Assembly (NCBI RefSeq): GCF_004919105.1
Contig: NZ_STGK01000019.1
Location: 1-64,000, forward strand
DNA length: 64,000 nt
Source: Nocardioides sp. GY 10113
Lineage (GTDB): Bacteria; Actinomycetota; Actinomycetes; Propionibacteriales; Nocardioidaceae
Direction of reading: 5' to 3'
The notes beneath the pieces were generated by a model. It did not search any database. It worked only from the letters and a program-made list of their open reading frames with translations, and was not told the DNA's origin. Positions 43,826 through 52,830 of this stretch are shown here, piece by piece. Each line of letters begins with the position of its first letter. Within the stretch, counting starts at the first letter, position 1. Made by a program: the position numbers and the translations under genes.

Positions 43826-44704
43826 GTGCAACAGTTCCTGACCACGACGCTGAGCGGCCTGACGCTCGGCTTCGTGTACGCCGCCTTCGCGCTGGCGCTG
43901 GTGATGATCTGGCGGTCCACCCGGATCGTGAACTTCGCCCAGGCGCCGATGGCGATGCTGACGACCTACGTCGCGCTGACGGTCATCGACGCGGGCTACT
44001 CCTACTGGATCGGGTTCGGCTCGGCGCTCGTCGTGGGGTTCGTGCTGGGGGTCGCGGTCGAGTGGCTGGTGGTGCGCCGGGTGGACCACTCGGTCGAGCT
44101 GAACCCGGTGATCCTCACGCTCGGCCTCTTCATCGTCTTCCACTCGGTGGCGGCGCTCGTCTTCGGCTCGCAGTTCCGGTCGTTCCCCGCCCCGTTCGGG
44201 GTGCGCGGCTTCGAGGTGGGGGACACCACGATCGCGCTGACCGGTTTCGGCATCTTCACGATCCTCGCGGTGCTGGCCACCCTGGTCCTGCTGCTCCTGC
44301 TCTTCCGGTTCACCGACGTGGGCCTGCGGATGCGCGCGTCGGCGTTCAACGCCGAGGTCTCCCGCCTGCTGGGGGTGAAGGTCGGCCGGATGCTCAGCCT
44401 CGGCTGGGCGCTGGCCGCCGTGGTCGGCTCGCTGTCGGGCCTGTTGATCGCCGGTGGGGGCCTGGTGCATCCCTCCTACATGGACCCCGTGGTGGTCTAC
44501 GGCTTCGTCGCCGCCGTGCTGGGCGGGTTGGACAGCCCGCTCGGCGCCGTCGCCGGCGGGCTGATGCTCGGCCTCTGCCTGAGCTTCGTCAGCGGGTACC
44601 TGGGCTCGGAGCTGGTCGCGATGGCCGCGCTGCTGGTGCTGGTCGCCGTGCTGCTGGTGCGGCCCGGCGGTCTCTTCGCCAGCACCGCGCAGAGGAGGGT
44701 CTGA
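43826..44704 (+). CDS. Liv-type ABC importer permease (LivH-like)
   Basis: A 292-residue permease with about eight membrane segments: GLTLGFVYAAFALALVMIWRS near the start, NFAQAPMAMLTTY, and the cytoplasmic loop FTDVGLRMRASAFNAEVSRLLGV in outline that contacts the ATPases. AGAGGAC precedes the GTG at 43826. The stop overlaps the livM-like start (TGATG). Liv-type systems carry branched-chain amino acids, but many actinobacterial ones take up aromatic or carboxylic compounds or urea. Confidence 0.9.
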   Translation: MQQFLTTTLSGLTLGFVYAAFALALVMIWRSTRIVNFAQAPMAMLTTYVALTVIDAGYSYWIGFGSALVVGFVLGVAVEWLVVRRVDHSVELNPVILTLGLFIVFHSVAALVFGSQFRSFPAPFGVRGFEVGDTTIALTGFGIFTILAVLATLVLLLLLFRFTDVGLRMRASAFNAEVSRLLGVKVGRMLSLGWALAAVVGSLSGLLIAGGGLVHPSYMDPVVVYGFVAAVLGGLDSPLGAVAGGLMLGLCLSFVSGYLGSELVAMAALLVLVAVLLVRPGGLFASTAQRRV

Positions 44705-45816
44705 TGACGATGCGCATCGTCGGCGCCGCCCGGGAGTCCGTGCTGGCGCGTCACCTCGTCACCGGCCTGGTCGCGGCCGCCCTCGGGATCGTGGTGCTCA
44801 GCCTGGTCGGCGAGTTCCGCGCGACCCAGCTCGCTTCGATGGCCTACCTGGGGATCGCCGCCGCAGGCCTCACCGTGCTCACCGGCCTCAACGGCCAGCT
44901 CTCGCTGGGCCACGGCGCGTTCATGGCGATCGGCGCCTACACCGCGGCGCTGTGCCTGCAGGAGGCCGAGCCCGTGGCGCCGCTCCCGGTGATCCTGCTG
45001 GCCGCCACCGCGGCCGCGGTGATCGTGGGTGCGGTCGTCGGCGTCGCCGCCGCTCGGCTGCACGGTCCCTACCTCGCCGGCGCCACCCTGGCTCTGGCCG
45101 TGGCCGTGCCGGGACTGGCGATCTTCTGGGACGGCACCTTCGGTGGCGAGCAGGGGCTGACAGTACGGGTGCCGGACGCGCCCGCCTGGTTCGCCGACGC
45201 GGTCTTCTACCTGACGGCGACGGACCCGACCCGCGGCCGCTACACGGCGTACGTCGCCTGGCTGGCCCTGGTGGGCGTCGTCGTGCTGCTCGCGAACCTG
45301 TCCCGGTGCCGCGTGGGGCGGACCTGGCGGGCGGTGCGCGACGACGAGGTCGCCGCGGAGCTCGCCGGGATCAACCTGGCCCGCAGTCGCGTGCTCGCCT
45401 TCGTGGTCAGCGCCGCCTGCGCCGGCCTCGCCGGTGCGCTGATGGCGCTGGTGGTCCGGATCGCCGCGCCCAGTGGCTTCACCCTGACGCTGTCGCTGAC
45501 GTTGGTCGCCGCGATCGTCCTCGGGGGTCTCGGCAGCCTGATCGGCGCGCTGGTCGGCGCCGCGCTGCTCACCTTCCTGCCGCAGCTGGTCACCCAGCTC
45601 GGCGGCGGCCTCGGCCTGGACGACGTGCAGTCGGCCGAGCTCGCCCCGCTCGTCTACGGCGTGGTCATGGTGCTGGTCATCCTGCTCGCGCCCAACGGCC
45701 TCGTCGGGTCGCTGCGCGGGTGGCGCCACCGCCGCGCGCTGCGCGCCGCGGCGAAGCACGACAGCGAACGAACGACAACACCCACCCACCACGCAACCGA
45801 GAGGGCACGAGCATGA
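44704..45816 (+). CDS. Liv-type ABC importer permease (LivM-like)
   Basis: A 370-residue permease with about ten membrane segments. Family blocks are TVLTGLNGQLSLGHGAFMAIGAY in outline, RTWRAVRDDEVAAELAGINL and IVLGGLGSLIGALVGAALL. The last 30 residues are a basic cytoplasmic tail with an unusual Thr/His-rich end (TTTPTHHATERARA). The stop overlaps the start of the binding-protein gene (ATGA). Confidence 0.9.
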   Translation: MTMRIVGAARESVLARHLVTGLVAAALGIVVLSLVGEFRATQLASMAYLGIAAAGLTVLTGLNGQLSLGHGAFMAIGAYTAALCLQEAEPVAPLPVILLAATAAAVIVGAVVGVAAARLHGPYLAGATLALAVAVPGLAIFWDGTFGGEQGLTVRVPDAPAWFADAVFYLTATDPTRGRYTAYVAWLALVGVVVLLANLSRCRVGRTWRAVRDDEVAAELAGINLARSRVLAFVVSAACAGLAGALMALVVRIAAPSGFTLTLSLTLVAAIVLGGLGSLIGALVGAALLTFLPQLVTQLGGGLGLDDVQSAELAPLVYGVVMVLVILLAPNGLVGSLRGWRHRRALRAAAKHDSERTTTPTHHATERARA

Positions 45817-47168
45817 ACCGATCCACCACCACCCGACGATCCTGGCGGCCGGCCGCGGCAGCGGCCGCCGTCCTGGCGGCCAGCACCGCGATCTCCGCCT
45901 GCGGGGCCGGCACGGACCGGGAGAGCTCCGAGGAGTCGACCGGCAGCTCGGTCGGCGTCACCGACGACACGATCAAGATCGGCGGGCACTTCCCGCTGAC
46001 CGGCGTGGCCGCCCCGGGCTACAGCGAGATCCCGGCCGGCGCCCAGGCCTACTACGACTTCGTCAACGCGAACGGCGGCGTCAACGGCCGCCAGATCGAG
46101 TTCCTGGTCAAGGACGACGCCTACGACCCCACCAAGACCAGCTCGGTCACCAACGAGCTCGTGCTCCAGGAGGAGGTCTTCGGCATCGTCGGCGGTCTCG
46201 GTACGCCGACCCACGGCGCCGTCGTGGACTTCCTCAACGACGAGGAGGTGCCGGACCTGTTCGTCTCCTCGGGCTCGCGCCAGTGGGGCGAGACGCCCGA
46301 CCAGTACCCCTTCACCTTCGGCTGGCAGCCCGACTACGTGATCGAGGGCAAGGTCATCGGCCAGTACATCGCCGAGAACCTGCCGGACGCCAAGGTCGGC
46401 CTCTTCCTCCAGGGCGACGACCTGGGCGAGGACGGCGAGGCCGGGATCCGGCAGTACGCCGACGGCCAGATCGTCGAGACCGTGACCTACACGCCGGGCA
46501 ACACCGACATCGCCCCGCAGATCGCGAAGCTCCAGGCCGCTGGCGCGGACCTCGTGGTCGGCTTCAACGTGCCGTCGTACACGGCCCTCTCCCAGCTGGT
46601 CTCGCTCAAGCTCGGCTTCCAGCCGCAGTGGATCTACAGCAACATCGGCTCCGACCCCGACCTGGTCGGGTCCCTGCTGGCGGACTTCTCCGAGGGCGCC
46701 GTCAAGGACGGCGCGGCGCTCCTGGGCGGCGTGATCACCACCGAGTACATGCCCGGGATCGGCGACGACGACGCGTGGATGCAGCTGTGGGAGAAGGTCT
46801 GGGACGAGCAGGGTGGCAAGGGCGACCTGACCAACTACAAGATCTACGGCATGGCGGAGGCCTACACCTTCGTCCAGGCGCTGCAGGCGGCCGGTGAGGA
46901 CCTGACCCGCGAGGGCATCGTCTCGGCGATCGAAGAGGTCGGCTCCACCTTCGAGGGTCCCGGCTACGGCCCGTTCCGCTACTCCGCGGACTCCCATCTC
47001 GGCCTCTCCGGCATCCAGGTCGTCGAGATCGAGGGCAGCGGCGCCAGCAAGGCGCTGACCCCGGTGCTGGTCACGGACCTGGGCGACGCGCCGATCGAGG
47101 AGGACGACTCCGCTGCCGGCGACGCTCCGCCGGCGAGCGGCCTCCCCGAGGTCGAGCCCGCCAGCTGA
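45813..47168 (+). CDS. Liv-type ABC importer substrate-binding lipoprotein
   Basis: A 451-residue solute-binding lipoprotein. A signal peptide ends in the lipobox ISAC with the lipidated cysteine about residue 30, followed by an Asp/Ser/Glu-rich linker and a type I periplasmic binding fold (VTDDTIKIGGHFPLTG, FVNANGGVNGRQIEFLVKDD, GADLVVGFNVPSYTAL). It captures the substrate outside the membrane. The ligand is unknown; the adjacent acyl-CoA dehydrogenase and alcohol dehydrogenase hint at an organic acid or alcohol. A 16-bp hairpin follows the stop. Confidence 0.9.
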   Translation: MNRSTTTRRSWRPAAAAAAVLAASTAISACGAGTDRESSEESTGSSVGVTDDTIKIGGHFPLTGVAAPGYSEIPAGAQAYYDFVNANGGVNGRQIEFLVKDDAYDPTKTSSVTNELVLQEEVFGIVGGLGTPTHGAVVDFLNDEEVPDLFVSSGSRQWGETPDQYPFTFGWQPDYVIEGKVIGQYIAENLPDAKVGLFLQGDDLGEDGEAGIRQYADGQIVETVTYTPGNTDIAPQIAKLQAAGADLVVGFNVPSYTALSQLVSLKLGFQPQWIYSNIGSDPDLVGSLLADFSEGAVKDGAALLGGVITTEYMPGIGDDDAWMQLWEKVWDEQGGKGDLTNYKIYGMAEAYTFVQALQAAGEDLTREGIVSAIEEVGSTFEGPGYGPFRYSADSHLGLSGIQVVEIEGSGASKALTPVLVTDLGDAPIEEDDSAAGDAPPASGLPEVEPAS

Positions 47169-47184
47169 CCTGCCGACCGCGCCG

Positions 47185-47221
47185 GCTGCCGTCGCGAGCC
47201 GACCCGGCTCGCGACGGCAGC
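47185..47221 (+). terminator. Strong terminator after the Liv-type operon
   Basis: Perfect 16-bp stem GCTGCCGTCGCGAGCC / GGCTCGCGACGGCAGC with a 5-nt loop, 16 bp after the stop at 47168. Some readthrough to the acyl-CoA dehydrogenase remains possible. Confidence 0.8.
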
Positions 47222-47274
47222 GGCGACACCCAGGGCGAACCAGAGGCGACCGAGAGGCGAACGAGAGGACTGCG

Positions 47275-48456
47275 ATGGACCTGAACCTGACCGACGAGGA
47301 GCGCGAGATCCGCCAGTGGGTGCGTGCGTTCGTGACCAAGGAGATCCTGCCGCTGGAGCCGGAGGCTCTGGCCCGGGAGCGGAAGAACGAGCGCGGCGTC
47401 ACCCCCGAGGAGATGCGCGACCTCCAGGACAAGGCCAAGCAGGCCGGCTTCTTCGGGGTGCAGACCCCGGAGGAGTACGGCGGGATGGGGCTCGGCGCGG
47501 TGATGACCGCGCTGATCGAGATCGAGCTCGGGCGCTCGTTCATCCCGTTCCGGTTCGCCGGCGAGGCGGACAACATCCTCTTCGACGCCAACGAGGAGCA
47601 GCGGGCGCGCTACCTCGTGCCGACGATCGAGGGCGACCGGCGCTCGTGCTTCGCGATCACCGAGCCCGGCGCCGGCTCCGACGCCCGGGCGATCCGGACC
47701 TCCGCCGTACGCGACGGGGACGAGTGGGTGATCAACGGTGAGAAGACCTTCATCACCGGCGGCAACGAGGCCGACTTCACGATGGTCTTCGCCGTGACGG
47801 ACCCGGAGAAGCACCGGGCCGGGATGTCGGGTGAGTCGGTCACCTGCTTCCTGGTCGACCGGGACCAGGGCTGGCGCTCCGAGATGATCGACACCATGGG
47901 GGAGTGGGGACCGGCGTCGCTGGTCTTCGAGGACGTACGCGTGCCCCACTCGGCGATCCTCGGCGAGGAGGGGCGCGGGTTCGCGATGGCGATGCGCTGG
48001 ATCGGCAAGGGGCGCTACCTCCTGCCGGCCCGCGCCCTGGGGGCCTGCGAGCGCCTGGTGGAGATGGCGATGGACCACGCCCGCAACCGCGTCACGTTCG
48101 GCAAGCCGATCGCGGAGCGGCAGGCGATCCAGTGGATGGTCGCGGACTCCGCGGTCGAGATCGAGGCGCTGCGCTGGCTCGTCCTCGGCGCTGCCTGGCA
48201 GGTCGACCAGGGCAACGACTCCCGCCAGGCGCAGTCCATGGCCAAGCTCTACGGCGGCACCCGGGCCAACGAGATCGTGGACCGGATGCTCCAGGTCCAT
48301 GGCGGCATGGGCTACACCCGCGAGCTCCCGGTCGAGCGCTGGTACCGCGAGCTGCGGCTGCTGCGGATCTACGAGGGCACCGACGAGATCCAGCGGCGCA
48401 CTATCGCCCGCAACCTGCTGCAGGGCTACGCCTCCGTGCGTGGTCACCTCGGCTGA
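47275..48456 (+). CDS. Acyl-CoA dehydrogenase family protein
   Basis: A 393-residue FAD flavoprotein of the acyl-CoA dehydrogenase family: N-terminal helical domain, FAITEPGAGSDARAIRT, DEWVINGEKTFITGG and the C-terminal VHGGMGYTRELPVERWYREL and IYEGTDEIQRRTIARNLL. It introduces a double bond next to a CoA thioester carbonyl and passes electrons to electron-transfer flavoprotein. GAGAGGA precedes the ATG. The gene is 106 bp after the transporter operon and 17 bp before the alcohol dehydrogenase, suggesting catabolism of the imported compound. Confidence 0.92.
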   Translation: MDLNLTDEEREIRQWVRAFVTKEILPLEPEALARERKNERGVTPEEMRDLQDKAKQAGFFGVQTPEEYGGMGLGAVMTALIEIELGRSFIPFRFAGEADNILFDANEEQRARYLVPTIEGDRRSCFAITEPGAGSDARAIRTSAVRDGDEWVINGEKTFITGGNEADFTMVFAVTDPEKHRAGMSGESVTCFLVDRDQGWRSEMIDTMGEWGPASLVFEDVRVPHSAILGEEGRGFAMAMRWIGKGRYLLPARALGACERLVEMAMDHARNRVTFGKPIAERQAIQWMVADSAVEIEALRWLVLGAAWQVDQGNDSRQAQSMAKLYGGTRANEIVDRMLQVHGGMGYTRELPVERWYRELRLLRIYEGTDEIQRRTIARNLLQGYASVRGHLG

Positions 48457-48473
48457 TCGGTGGGGTGCGCGCG

Positions 48474-49598
48474 ATGAGGATCACGGGGGCCGTGCTGCGG
48501 CACGCGCCGGCCGAGGCGCCGTACGCCGAGAGCACGCCGCTCGAGGTGGGCTCCCTCGACCTGTCCGAGCCGGGGCCGGGTGAGCTGCTGGTACGCATCG
48601 AGGCGGCCGGCGTGTGTCACTCCGACCTCTCGGTGATCGACGGGAACCGGCTGCGGCCCACCCCGATGCTGCTCGGTCACGAGGCGGCCGGCGTGGTGGA
48701 GGTCGTCGGAGAAGGCGTCCGGGACGTCGCCGTCGGCGACCATGTGGTGCTGGTCTACGTGCCCAGCTGCGGGTCGTGCCGATTCTGCTCCTCGGGGCGC
48801 CCCGCGCTGTGCCCGGCGGCGGTGGTCGCCAACACCGCCGGCGACCTGGTCGGCGGCGGCTCGCGGCTGAGCCAGGAGGGCGAGGAGGTCCGCCACCACC
48901 TCGGCGTCTCCGCCTTCGCCTCGCACGCCGTCGTCGACCGTTCCTCGGCCGTGGTGGTGGACCGCGACGTGCCGCTGGGCACGGCGGCGCTCTTCGGGTG
49001 CGCCATGCTGACCGGCTACGGCGCGGTGACCCGCACCGCCGGTGTCGCGCCGGGGGAGTCGGTGGCGGTCTTCGGCCTCGGCGGCGTCGGTCTCGCTGCG
49101 GTCATGGGGGCCGCGGCGACCGGGGCCTGGCCGGTCGTCGCCGTCGACCCCGTGCCGGAGAAGCAGAAGCTGGCGCTGGAGGTCGGCGCCAGCCACGCCT
49201 GCGCGCCCGAGCAGCTGGACGCCCTCCTCGAGGAGATCGCCCCGGAGCGGTTCGACTGGGCCTTCGAGGCCGTCGGTTCTGCGCGGGTCTTCGAGGCGGC
49301 GTACGCCGTCACGGGGCGGGGCGGCGGCACGGTCTCGATGGGGCTGCCGCATCCGTCGGCGACCCTTCAGCTGCCGGCGCTGAGCATCGTCGCGGAGAAC
49401 CGGCGGGTGCTCGGCTCCTACATGGGGTCCGCCCGCCCCGCCGTCGACATCCCCGCGATGATCGGGCTGTGGCGGGCAGGCCGGCTCCCGGTCGACCGGC
49501 TGATCTCGGACGAGCTCCCCCTGCGGGACGTCAACCGCGCCATGGACGAGCTCGCCACCGGGAGGGCCGTGCGGCAGGTGCTGCGTCCCCACGCGTGA
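48474..49598 (+). CDS. Zinc-dependent alcohol dehydrogenase
   Basis: A 374-residue class III-type zinc alcohol dehydrogenase: catalytic-zinc Cys in AAGVCHSDLSV, the His in LGHEAAGVVEVVG, the structural-zinc cluster CGSCRFCSSGRPALC, and the NAD fold FGLGGVGLAAVMGA with VAVDPVPEKQKLA. It oxidises an alcohol with NAD. The class III-like cluster at the N-terminal half and the length fit thiol- or mycothiol-related dehydrogenases as well as aryl-alcohol enzymes, so the substrate is open. The ATG is 17 bp after the acyl-CoA dehydrogenase stop; GTG 48465 is an alternative. Confidence 0.9.
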   Translation: MRITGAVLRHAPAEAPYAESTPLEVGSLDLSEPGPGELLVRIEAAGVCHSDLSVIDGNRLRPTPMLLGHEAAGVVEVVGEGVRDVAVGDHVVLVYVPSCGSCRFCSSGRPALCPAAVVANTAGDLVGGGSRLSQEGEEVRHHLGVSAFASHAVVDRSSAVVVDRDVPLGTAALFGCAMLTGYGAVTRTAGVAPGESVAVFGLGGVGLAAVMGAAATGAWPVVAVDPVPEKQKLALEVGASHACAPEQLDALLEEIAPERFDWAFEAVGSARVFEAAYAVTGRGGGTVSMGLPHPSATLQLPALSIVAENRRVLGSYMGSARPAVDIPAMIGLWRAGRLPVDRLISDELPLRDVNRAMDELATGRAVRQVLRPHA

Positions 49599-49627
49599 CG
49601 CCGCGCTGTCGCCGGCGTCCACCAGAC

Positions 49628-49665
49628 ACCCGCGGGCCGAGGAGGCACGCCCTCGGTCCGCGGGT
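49628..49665 (+). terminator. Terminator after the alcohol dehydrogenase gene
   Basis: A 15-bp stem ACCCGCGGGCCGAGG / CCTCGGTCCGCGGGT with one G-T pair and an 8-nt loop, 30 bp after the stop. Confidence 0.75.
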
Positions 49666-49759
49666 CACCACCTCGGGGTCTCGCCCGGAGACGGCGTGCG
49701 GGCGCGATTTCCCCGAACTCGACCATGCACGCCGGCTCCCGATGTGGTGTTGTCGGGAG

Positions 49760-50884
49760 ATGGTGGTGCCGAGGCGCCGCATCGTGGTGGCGCTCACCGT
49801 GCTGATCTTGCTACTGCTGGCGGCGGTGGTGCGCGACCCGGTGGCCGCGGAGGTCCCGGATCCACAGCCCGAGGCCGGGTGGGGGGTCAACGGCACGGTG
49901 CGGGCGACCGCCATCGCCGGCGACGTCGTGGTCGTGGGCGGCTCGTTCAGCGCCGCCGTCGCGCCCAACGGCGCCACCACCCCGCGCCAGAACCTCGCTG
50001 CGTTCGACCGCACCACGGGCGCCCTGCTGCCCTGGCGCGCCGATGCCAACTACACGGTGCGGGCGCTCACCACCGACGGCACCACGGTCTGGGTCGGTGG
50101 CGAGTTCACCCGCATCGGGGATGTCAGCGTGCAACGCGGCGCGCGCCTCGACCCGGTGACGGGGGAGGTCGACCGGTCGTTCGTGCTCGGGGCGGACCGG
50201 GTCGTGTACGCGCTCGACGTGCGTGGCTCGCAGCTCTTCGTCGGTGGTTCGTTCATCGCTCTGCGCGGCGCCCGGCACGTCCGGGTCGCTCAGGTCGACG
50301 CCGCCACGGGGGAGCCGTCGAGCCAGTTCCGGGGCATCGCCAACGCGCCGGTGCTCGGCGTCGCCGCGTCGCCGACCTCTGACGTGCTCTACCTCGCCGG
50401 CCAGTTCAGTCGCCTGAACGGCGTCGATCGGGCCGGGATCGGGGCGGTCTCGGCGACCACCGGCGCCACCACCGGGCCGTCGTTCAGCCGGTCGGTCCGA
50501 CCTTCGCTCGGCGTCGACGTCAGTGACGACGGCAGCCGGATCTTCGGCGCCGGCGGGGGGCAGGCCAACTCGATCTCGGCCTGGACCACCGGTGACGGCG
50601 CACGGCGGTGGGCGATGACGGCGATGGGCGACGTGCAGGCGGTGCGCTACTACGACGGCGACGTCTACTTCGGGTTCCACGAGGGCTTCCGCAACGACAC
50701 CAGCGTCAGGCTGCTCGTCGCGGACGCCGTCTCCGGGGCCCTGGACAACTCGTTCCGCCCGTCCTTCAACCAGTTCTGGGGCGTGCGGGCGATCGACGCG
50801 ACCGCCGGCGGCGTGGTCGCGGGCGGCCAGTTCACCTGGGTCAGCGGCACCCGCGCGAACTACTACGTCCGGTTCATGCCCTGA
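49760..50884 (+). CDS. Secreted beta-propeller-like repeat protein
   Basis: A 374-residue exported protein with an N-terminal hydrophobic signal (RIVVALTVLILLLLAAVV) and then repeated blades of about 45-50 residues: VVVGGSFSAAV, VWVGGEFTRIGD, LFVGGSFIALRG, LYLAGQFSRLNG and VVAGGQFTWVSG. Each is a G-G-x-F strand motif typical of delta-60/cortical-marker-like beta propellers. No anchor is visible, so secretion is inferred. Role unknown; binding or cell-surface structure is likely. The start is uncertain (ATG 49760, GTG 49766 or ATG 49742). Confidence 0.75.
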   Translation: MVVPRRRIVVALTVLILLLLAAVVRDPVAAEVPDPQPEAGWGVNGTVRATAIAGDVVVVGGSFSAAVAPNGATTPRQNLAAFDRTTGALLPWRADANYTVRALTTDGTTVWVGGEFTRIGDVSVQRGARLDPVTGEVDRSFVLGADRVVYALDVRGSQLFVGGSFIALRGARHVRVAQVDAATGEPSSQFRGIANAPVLGVAASPTSDVLYLAGQFSRLNGVDRAGIGAVSATTGATTGPSFSRSVRPSLGVDVSDDGSRIFGAGGGQANSISAWTTGDGARRWAMTAMGDVQAVRYYDGDVYFGFHEGFRNDTSVRLLVADAVSGALDNSFRPSFNQFWGVRAIDATAGGVVAGGQFTWVSGTRANYYVRFMP

Positions 50885-50902
50885 CGTCGATCGAAAAACG
50901 CT

Positions 50903-50932
50903 CGAGGGCCGCACGTCTCCGTGCGGCCCTCG
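50903..50932. terminator. Terminator between the propeller gene and tRNA-Val
   Basis: Perfect 12-bp stem CGAGGGCCGCAC / GTGCGGCCCTCG with a 6-nt loop, serving the plus-strand gene and possibly the minus-strand tRNA. Confidence 0.75.
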
Positions 50933-50937
50933 GTCTG

Positions 50938-51009
50938 TGGGCGATACTGGGTTCGAACCAGTGACCTCTTCGGTGTGAACGAAGCGCGCTACCACTGCGC
51001 CAATCGCCC
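50938..51009 (-). tRNA. tRNA-Val (CAC)
   Basis: A 72-nt cloverleaf on the minus strand: acceptor GGGCGAT / ATCGCCC, anticodon loop TTCACAC with CAC (reads GTG), TTCGAACC-type T loop. No CCA is encoded. It differs from the two plus-strand Val tRNAs mainly in the anticodon arm. Confidence 0.93.
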
Positions 51010-51080
51010 GTCATCGCTGTCGGTTTCCGACTGCGAAGAGGACTGTAGCCCATGGGCCGTCCACTCTTCACATCGGGGGG

Positions 51081-51908
51081 TCAGCGGTCGAGGCCGAGCA
51101 GCTCCTGCTCCCGCTCGCGCCAGCGCCGGGCCGCCGCCGCGGTGACCGGACCGGGTGCGGGCAGCTCGCGCTCGTCCCACCGTCGGACCGCCTGGACGTC
51201 GCGGGTGGTCGAGGCCAGGAAGATCTCGTCGGCGACGGACGCCACCTCGATCGGCTCGTCCACCTCGCGCGCCCCGAACCACTCGATCACCAGGTCGCGG
51301 GTGACGCCGGCGAGGCAGCCGCTGGCCAGGGTGGGCGTGCGCAGCTCGCCGTCCACGACGTAGAAGACGTTGCTGCCGGTCCCCTCGCACAGGTGGCCCT
51401 GGAGGTTGGTGAAGACCGCCTCGCTCGCGCCGTGCTCGGCCGCGCGGGCCAGCGCGACCACGTTCTCGGCGTACGAGGTGGTCTTGAGGCCGGCCAGGGC
51501 GCCACGCTCGTTGCGCGGCCAGGGGACGGTCACCACCGACGTGGTGGAGGGGGCGGGCTCCATCGCTGCGGCCACCACCACGACCGTGAGCGGGTCCGTG
51601 CCGCGGCCCGATCCCAGGGGGGCGTTGCCGCCGGTGACGGTGATCCGGAGGCGGCCGAGTGCGAGGTGCTCCTGGGCGAGGACCGCGACGACACCCGCGC
51701 GGACGTCGTCGACGTCGAGGCCCACCAGCCCGAGTCCGGCCGCCGAGCGCTCGAGGCGGGCGAGGTGGCGACCCAGGGCGAACGGCAGCCCGTCGACCAC
51801 CTTGACCGCCTCGAAGACGCCGTCGCCGACGGTGAAGCCGTGGTCGGTGACCGGGACCGCCGGACCGGTCGCGTCGGGCAGGAGGTCTCCGTTGATCCAC
51901 GCGTGCAT
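51081..51908 (-). CDS. Class IV aminotransferase (PabC/IlvE-like)
   Basis: A 275-residue fold-type IV PLP enzyme: MHAWINGDLLPD, DHGFTVGDGVFEAVKVVDG in outline, LKTTSYAENVVALARA with the PLP lysine, EAVFTNLQGHLCEGTGSNVF in part, and TLASGCLAGVTRDLVIEW. The length and sequence lie between 4-amino-4-deoxychorismate lyase and branched-chain aminotransferase; I cannot decide which. The TAGGCT box 7 nt before the ATG indicates a leaderless message. It stands alone between tRNA genes. Confidence 0.85.
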   Translation of the reverse strand: MHAWINGDLLPDATGPAVPVTDHGFTVGDGVFEAVKVVDGLPFALGRHLARLERSAAGLGLVGLDVDDVRAGVVAVLAQEHLALGRLRITVTGGNAPLGSGRGTDPLTVVVVAAAMEPAPSTTSVVTVPWPRNERGALAGLKTTSYAENVVALARAAEHGASEAVFTNLQGHLCEGTGSNVFYVVDGELRTPTLASGCLAGVTRDLVIEWFGAREVDEPIEVASVADEIFLASTTRDVQAVRRWDERELPAPGPVTAAAARRWREREQELLGLDR

Positions 51909-51915
51909 GGGCTCA

Positions 51916-51921
51916 AGCCTA
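51916..51921 (-). promoter_or_regulatory. -10 box of the aminotransferase gene (leaderless)
   Basis: TAGGCT on the minus strand, 7 nt before the ATG. Confidence 0.55.
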
Positions 51922-52068
51922 GGAGGGTCGGCGTGGGGCGCCGCCCGCGGTCCGGTGCCGCCGGCGACGCCCCGAGGGACCCCCCGTTTTTGCACGATCC
52001 TGGGGATCCGCTAATGTTCTCGACGCAGCAGCAAGCCGGCCGGAAACGGGCGGCGAACCGGTTGCGAT

Positions 52069-52141
52069 GCGGACGTAGCTCAGTTGGTAGAGCGCAACCT
52101 TGCCAAGGTTGAGGTCGCGAGTTCGAGCCTCGTCGTCCGCT
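52069..52141 (+). tRNA. tRNA-Gly (GCC), copy 1
   Basis: A 73-nt cloverleaf with acceptor GCGGACG / CGTCCGC and anticodon loop TTGCCAA (GCC). No encoded CCA. Confidence 0.95.
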
Positions 52142-52222
52142 CGGAGAGGTCAGATCCACTGGCTGACCAGGGGTCAGCCTGGCTCCGGATGAGAATCCGG
52201 GTCCAGGGACTGGCATCTGCGC

Positions 52223-52293
52223 GGTGGGTTGGCCGAGAGGCGAGGCAACGGACTGCAAATCCGTGTACACGGGTTCAAATCCCGTACCCACCT
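52223..52293 (+). tRNA. tRNA-Cys (GCA)
   Basis: A 71-nt cloverleaf with acceptor GGTGGGT / ACCCACC and anticodon loop CTGCAAA (GCA). No encoded CCA. Confidence 0.94.
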
Positions 52294-52310
52294 CGAATAA
52301 CTAAAGACTT

Positions 52311-52382
52311 GGGCGATTGGCGCAGCGGTAGCGCGCTTCCTTGACACGGAAGAGGTCACTGGTTCAAACCCAGTATCGCCCA
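52311..52382 (+). tRNA. tRNA-Val (GAC), copy 1
   Basis: A 72-nt cloverleaf with anticodon loop TTGACAC (GAC, reads GTC/GTT). CCA is encoded directly after it (52383-52385). Confidence 0.95.
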
Positions 52383-52484
52383 CCACTCTTCACGCGAGAT
52401 CCCGCCCGGTTCCGGGCGGGGGACGCAGTCCAGGGGAGGGACCTGGAAGACGCTGGAACCGGTCGAGAGGCCGGCCACGGCAGT

Positions 52485-52557
<73 letters not shown>

Positions 52558-52658
52558 CCAAGGCCCCGCTCGGAACGGCATGACCGATCCGGGCGGGGCT
52601 GGGTCAATTTCCTCCGGGGCCGTCGCTGAGCCGGCCGCTGGACGGGGGAGACCGTCCC

Positions 52659-52730
52659 GGGCGATTGGCGCAGCGGTAGCGCGCTTCCTTGACACGGAAG
52701 AGGTCACTGGTTCAAACCCAGTATCGCCCA
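52659..52730 (+). tRNA. tRNA-Val (GAC), copy 2
   Basis: Identical over 72 nt to the copy at 52311-52382, CCA encoded at 52731-52733. Confidence 0.95.
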
Positions 52731-52830
52731 CCACCATCGGTCGACGATTGCGACGGCTGATTCCTTACGAGGCGCGAAACGGCGCCCCGAACGGCTCCCC
52801 AGACGAGGCATTTCTTGCCAGAGTCGCGGG

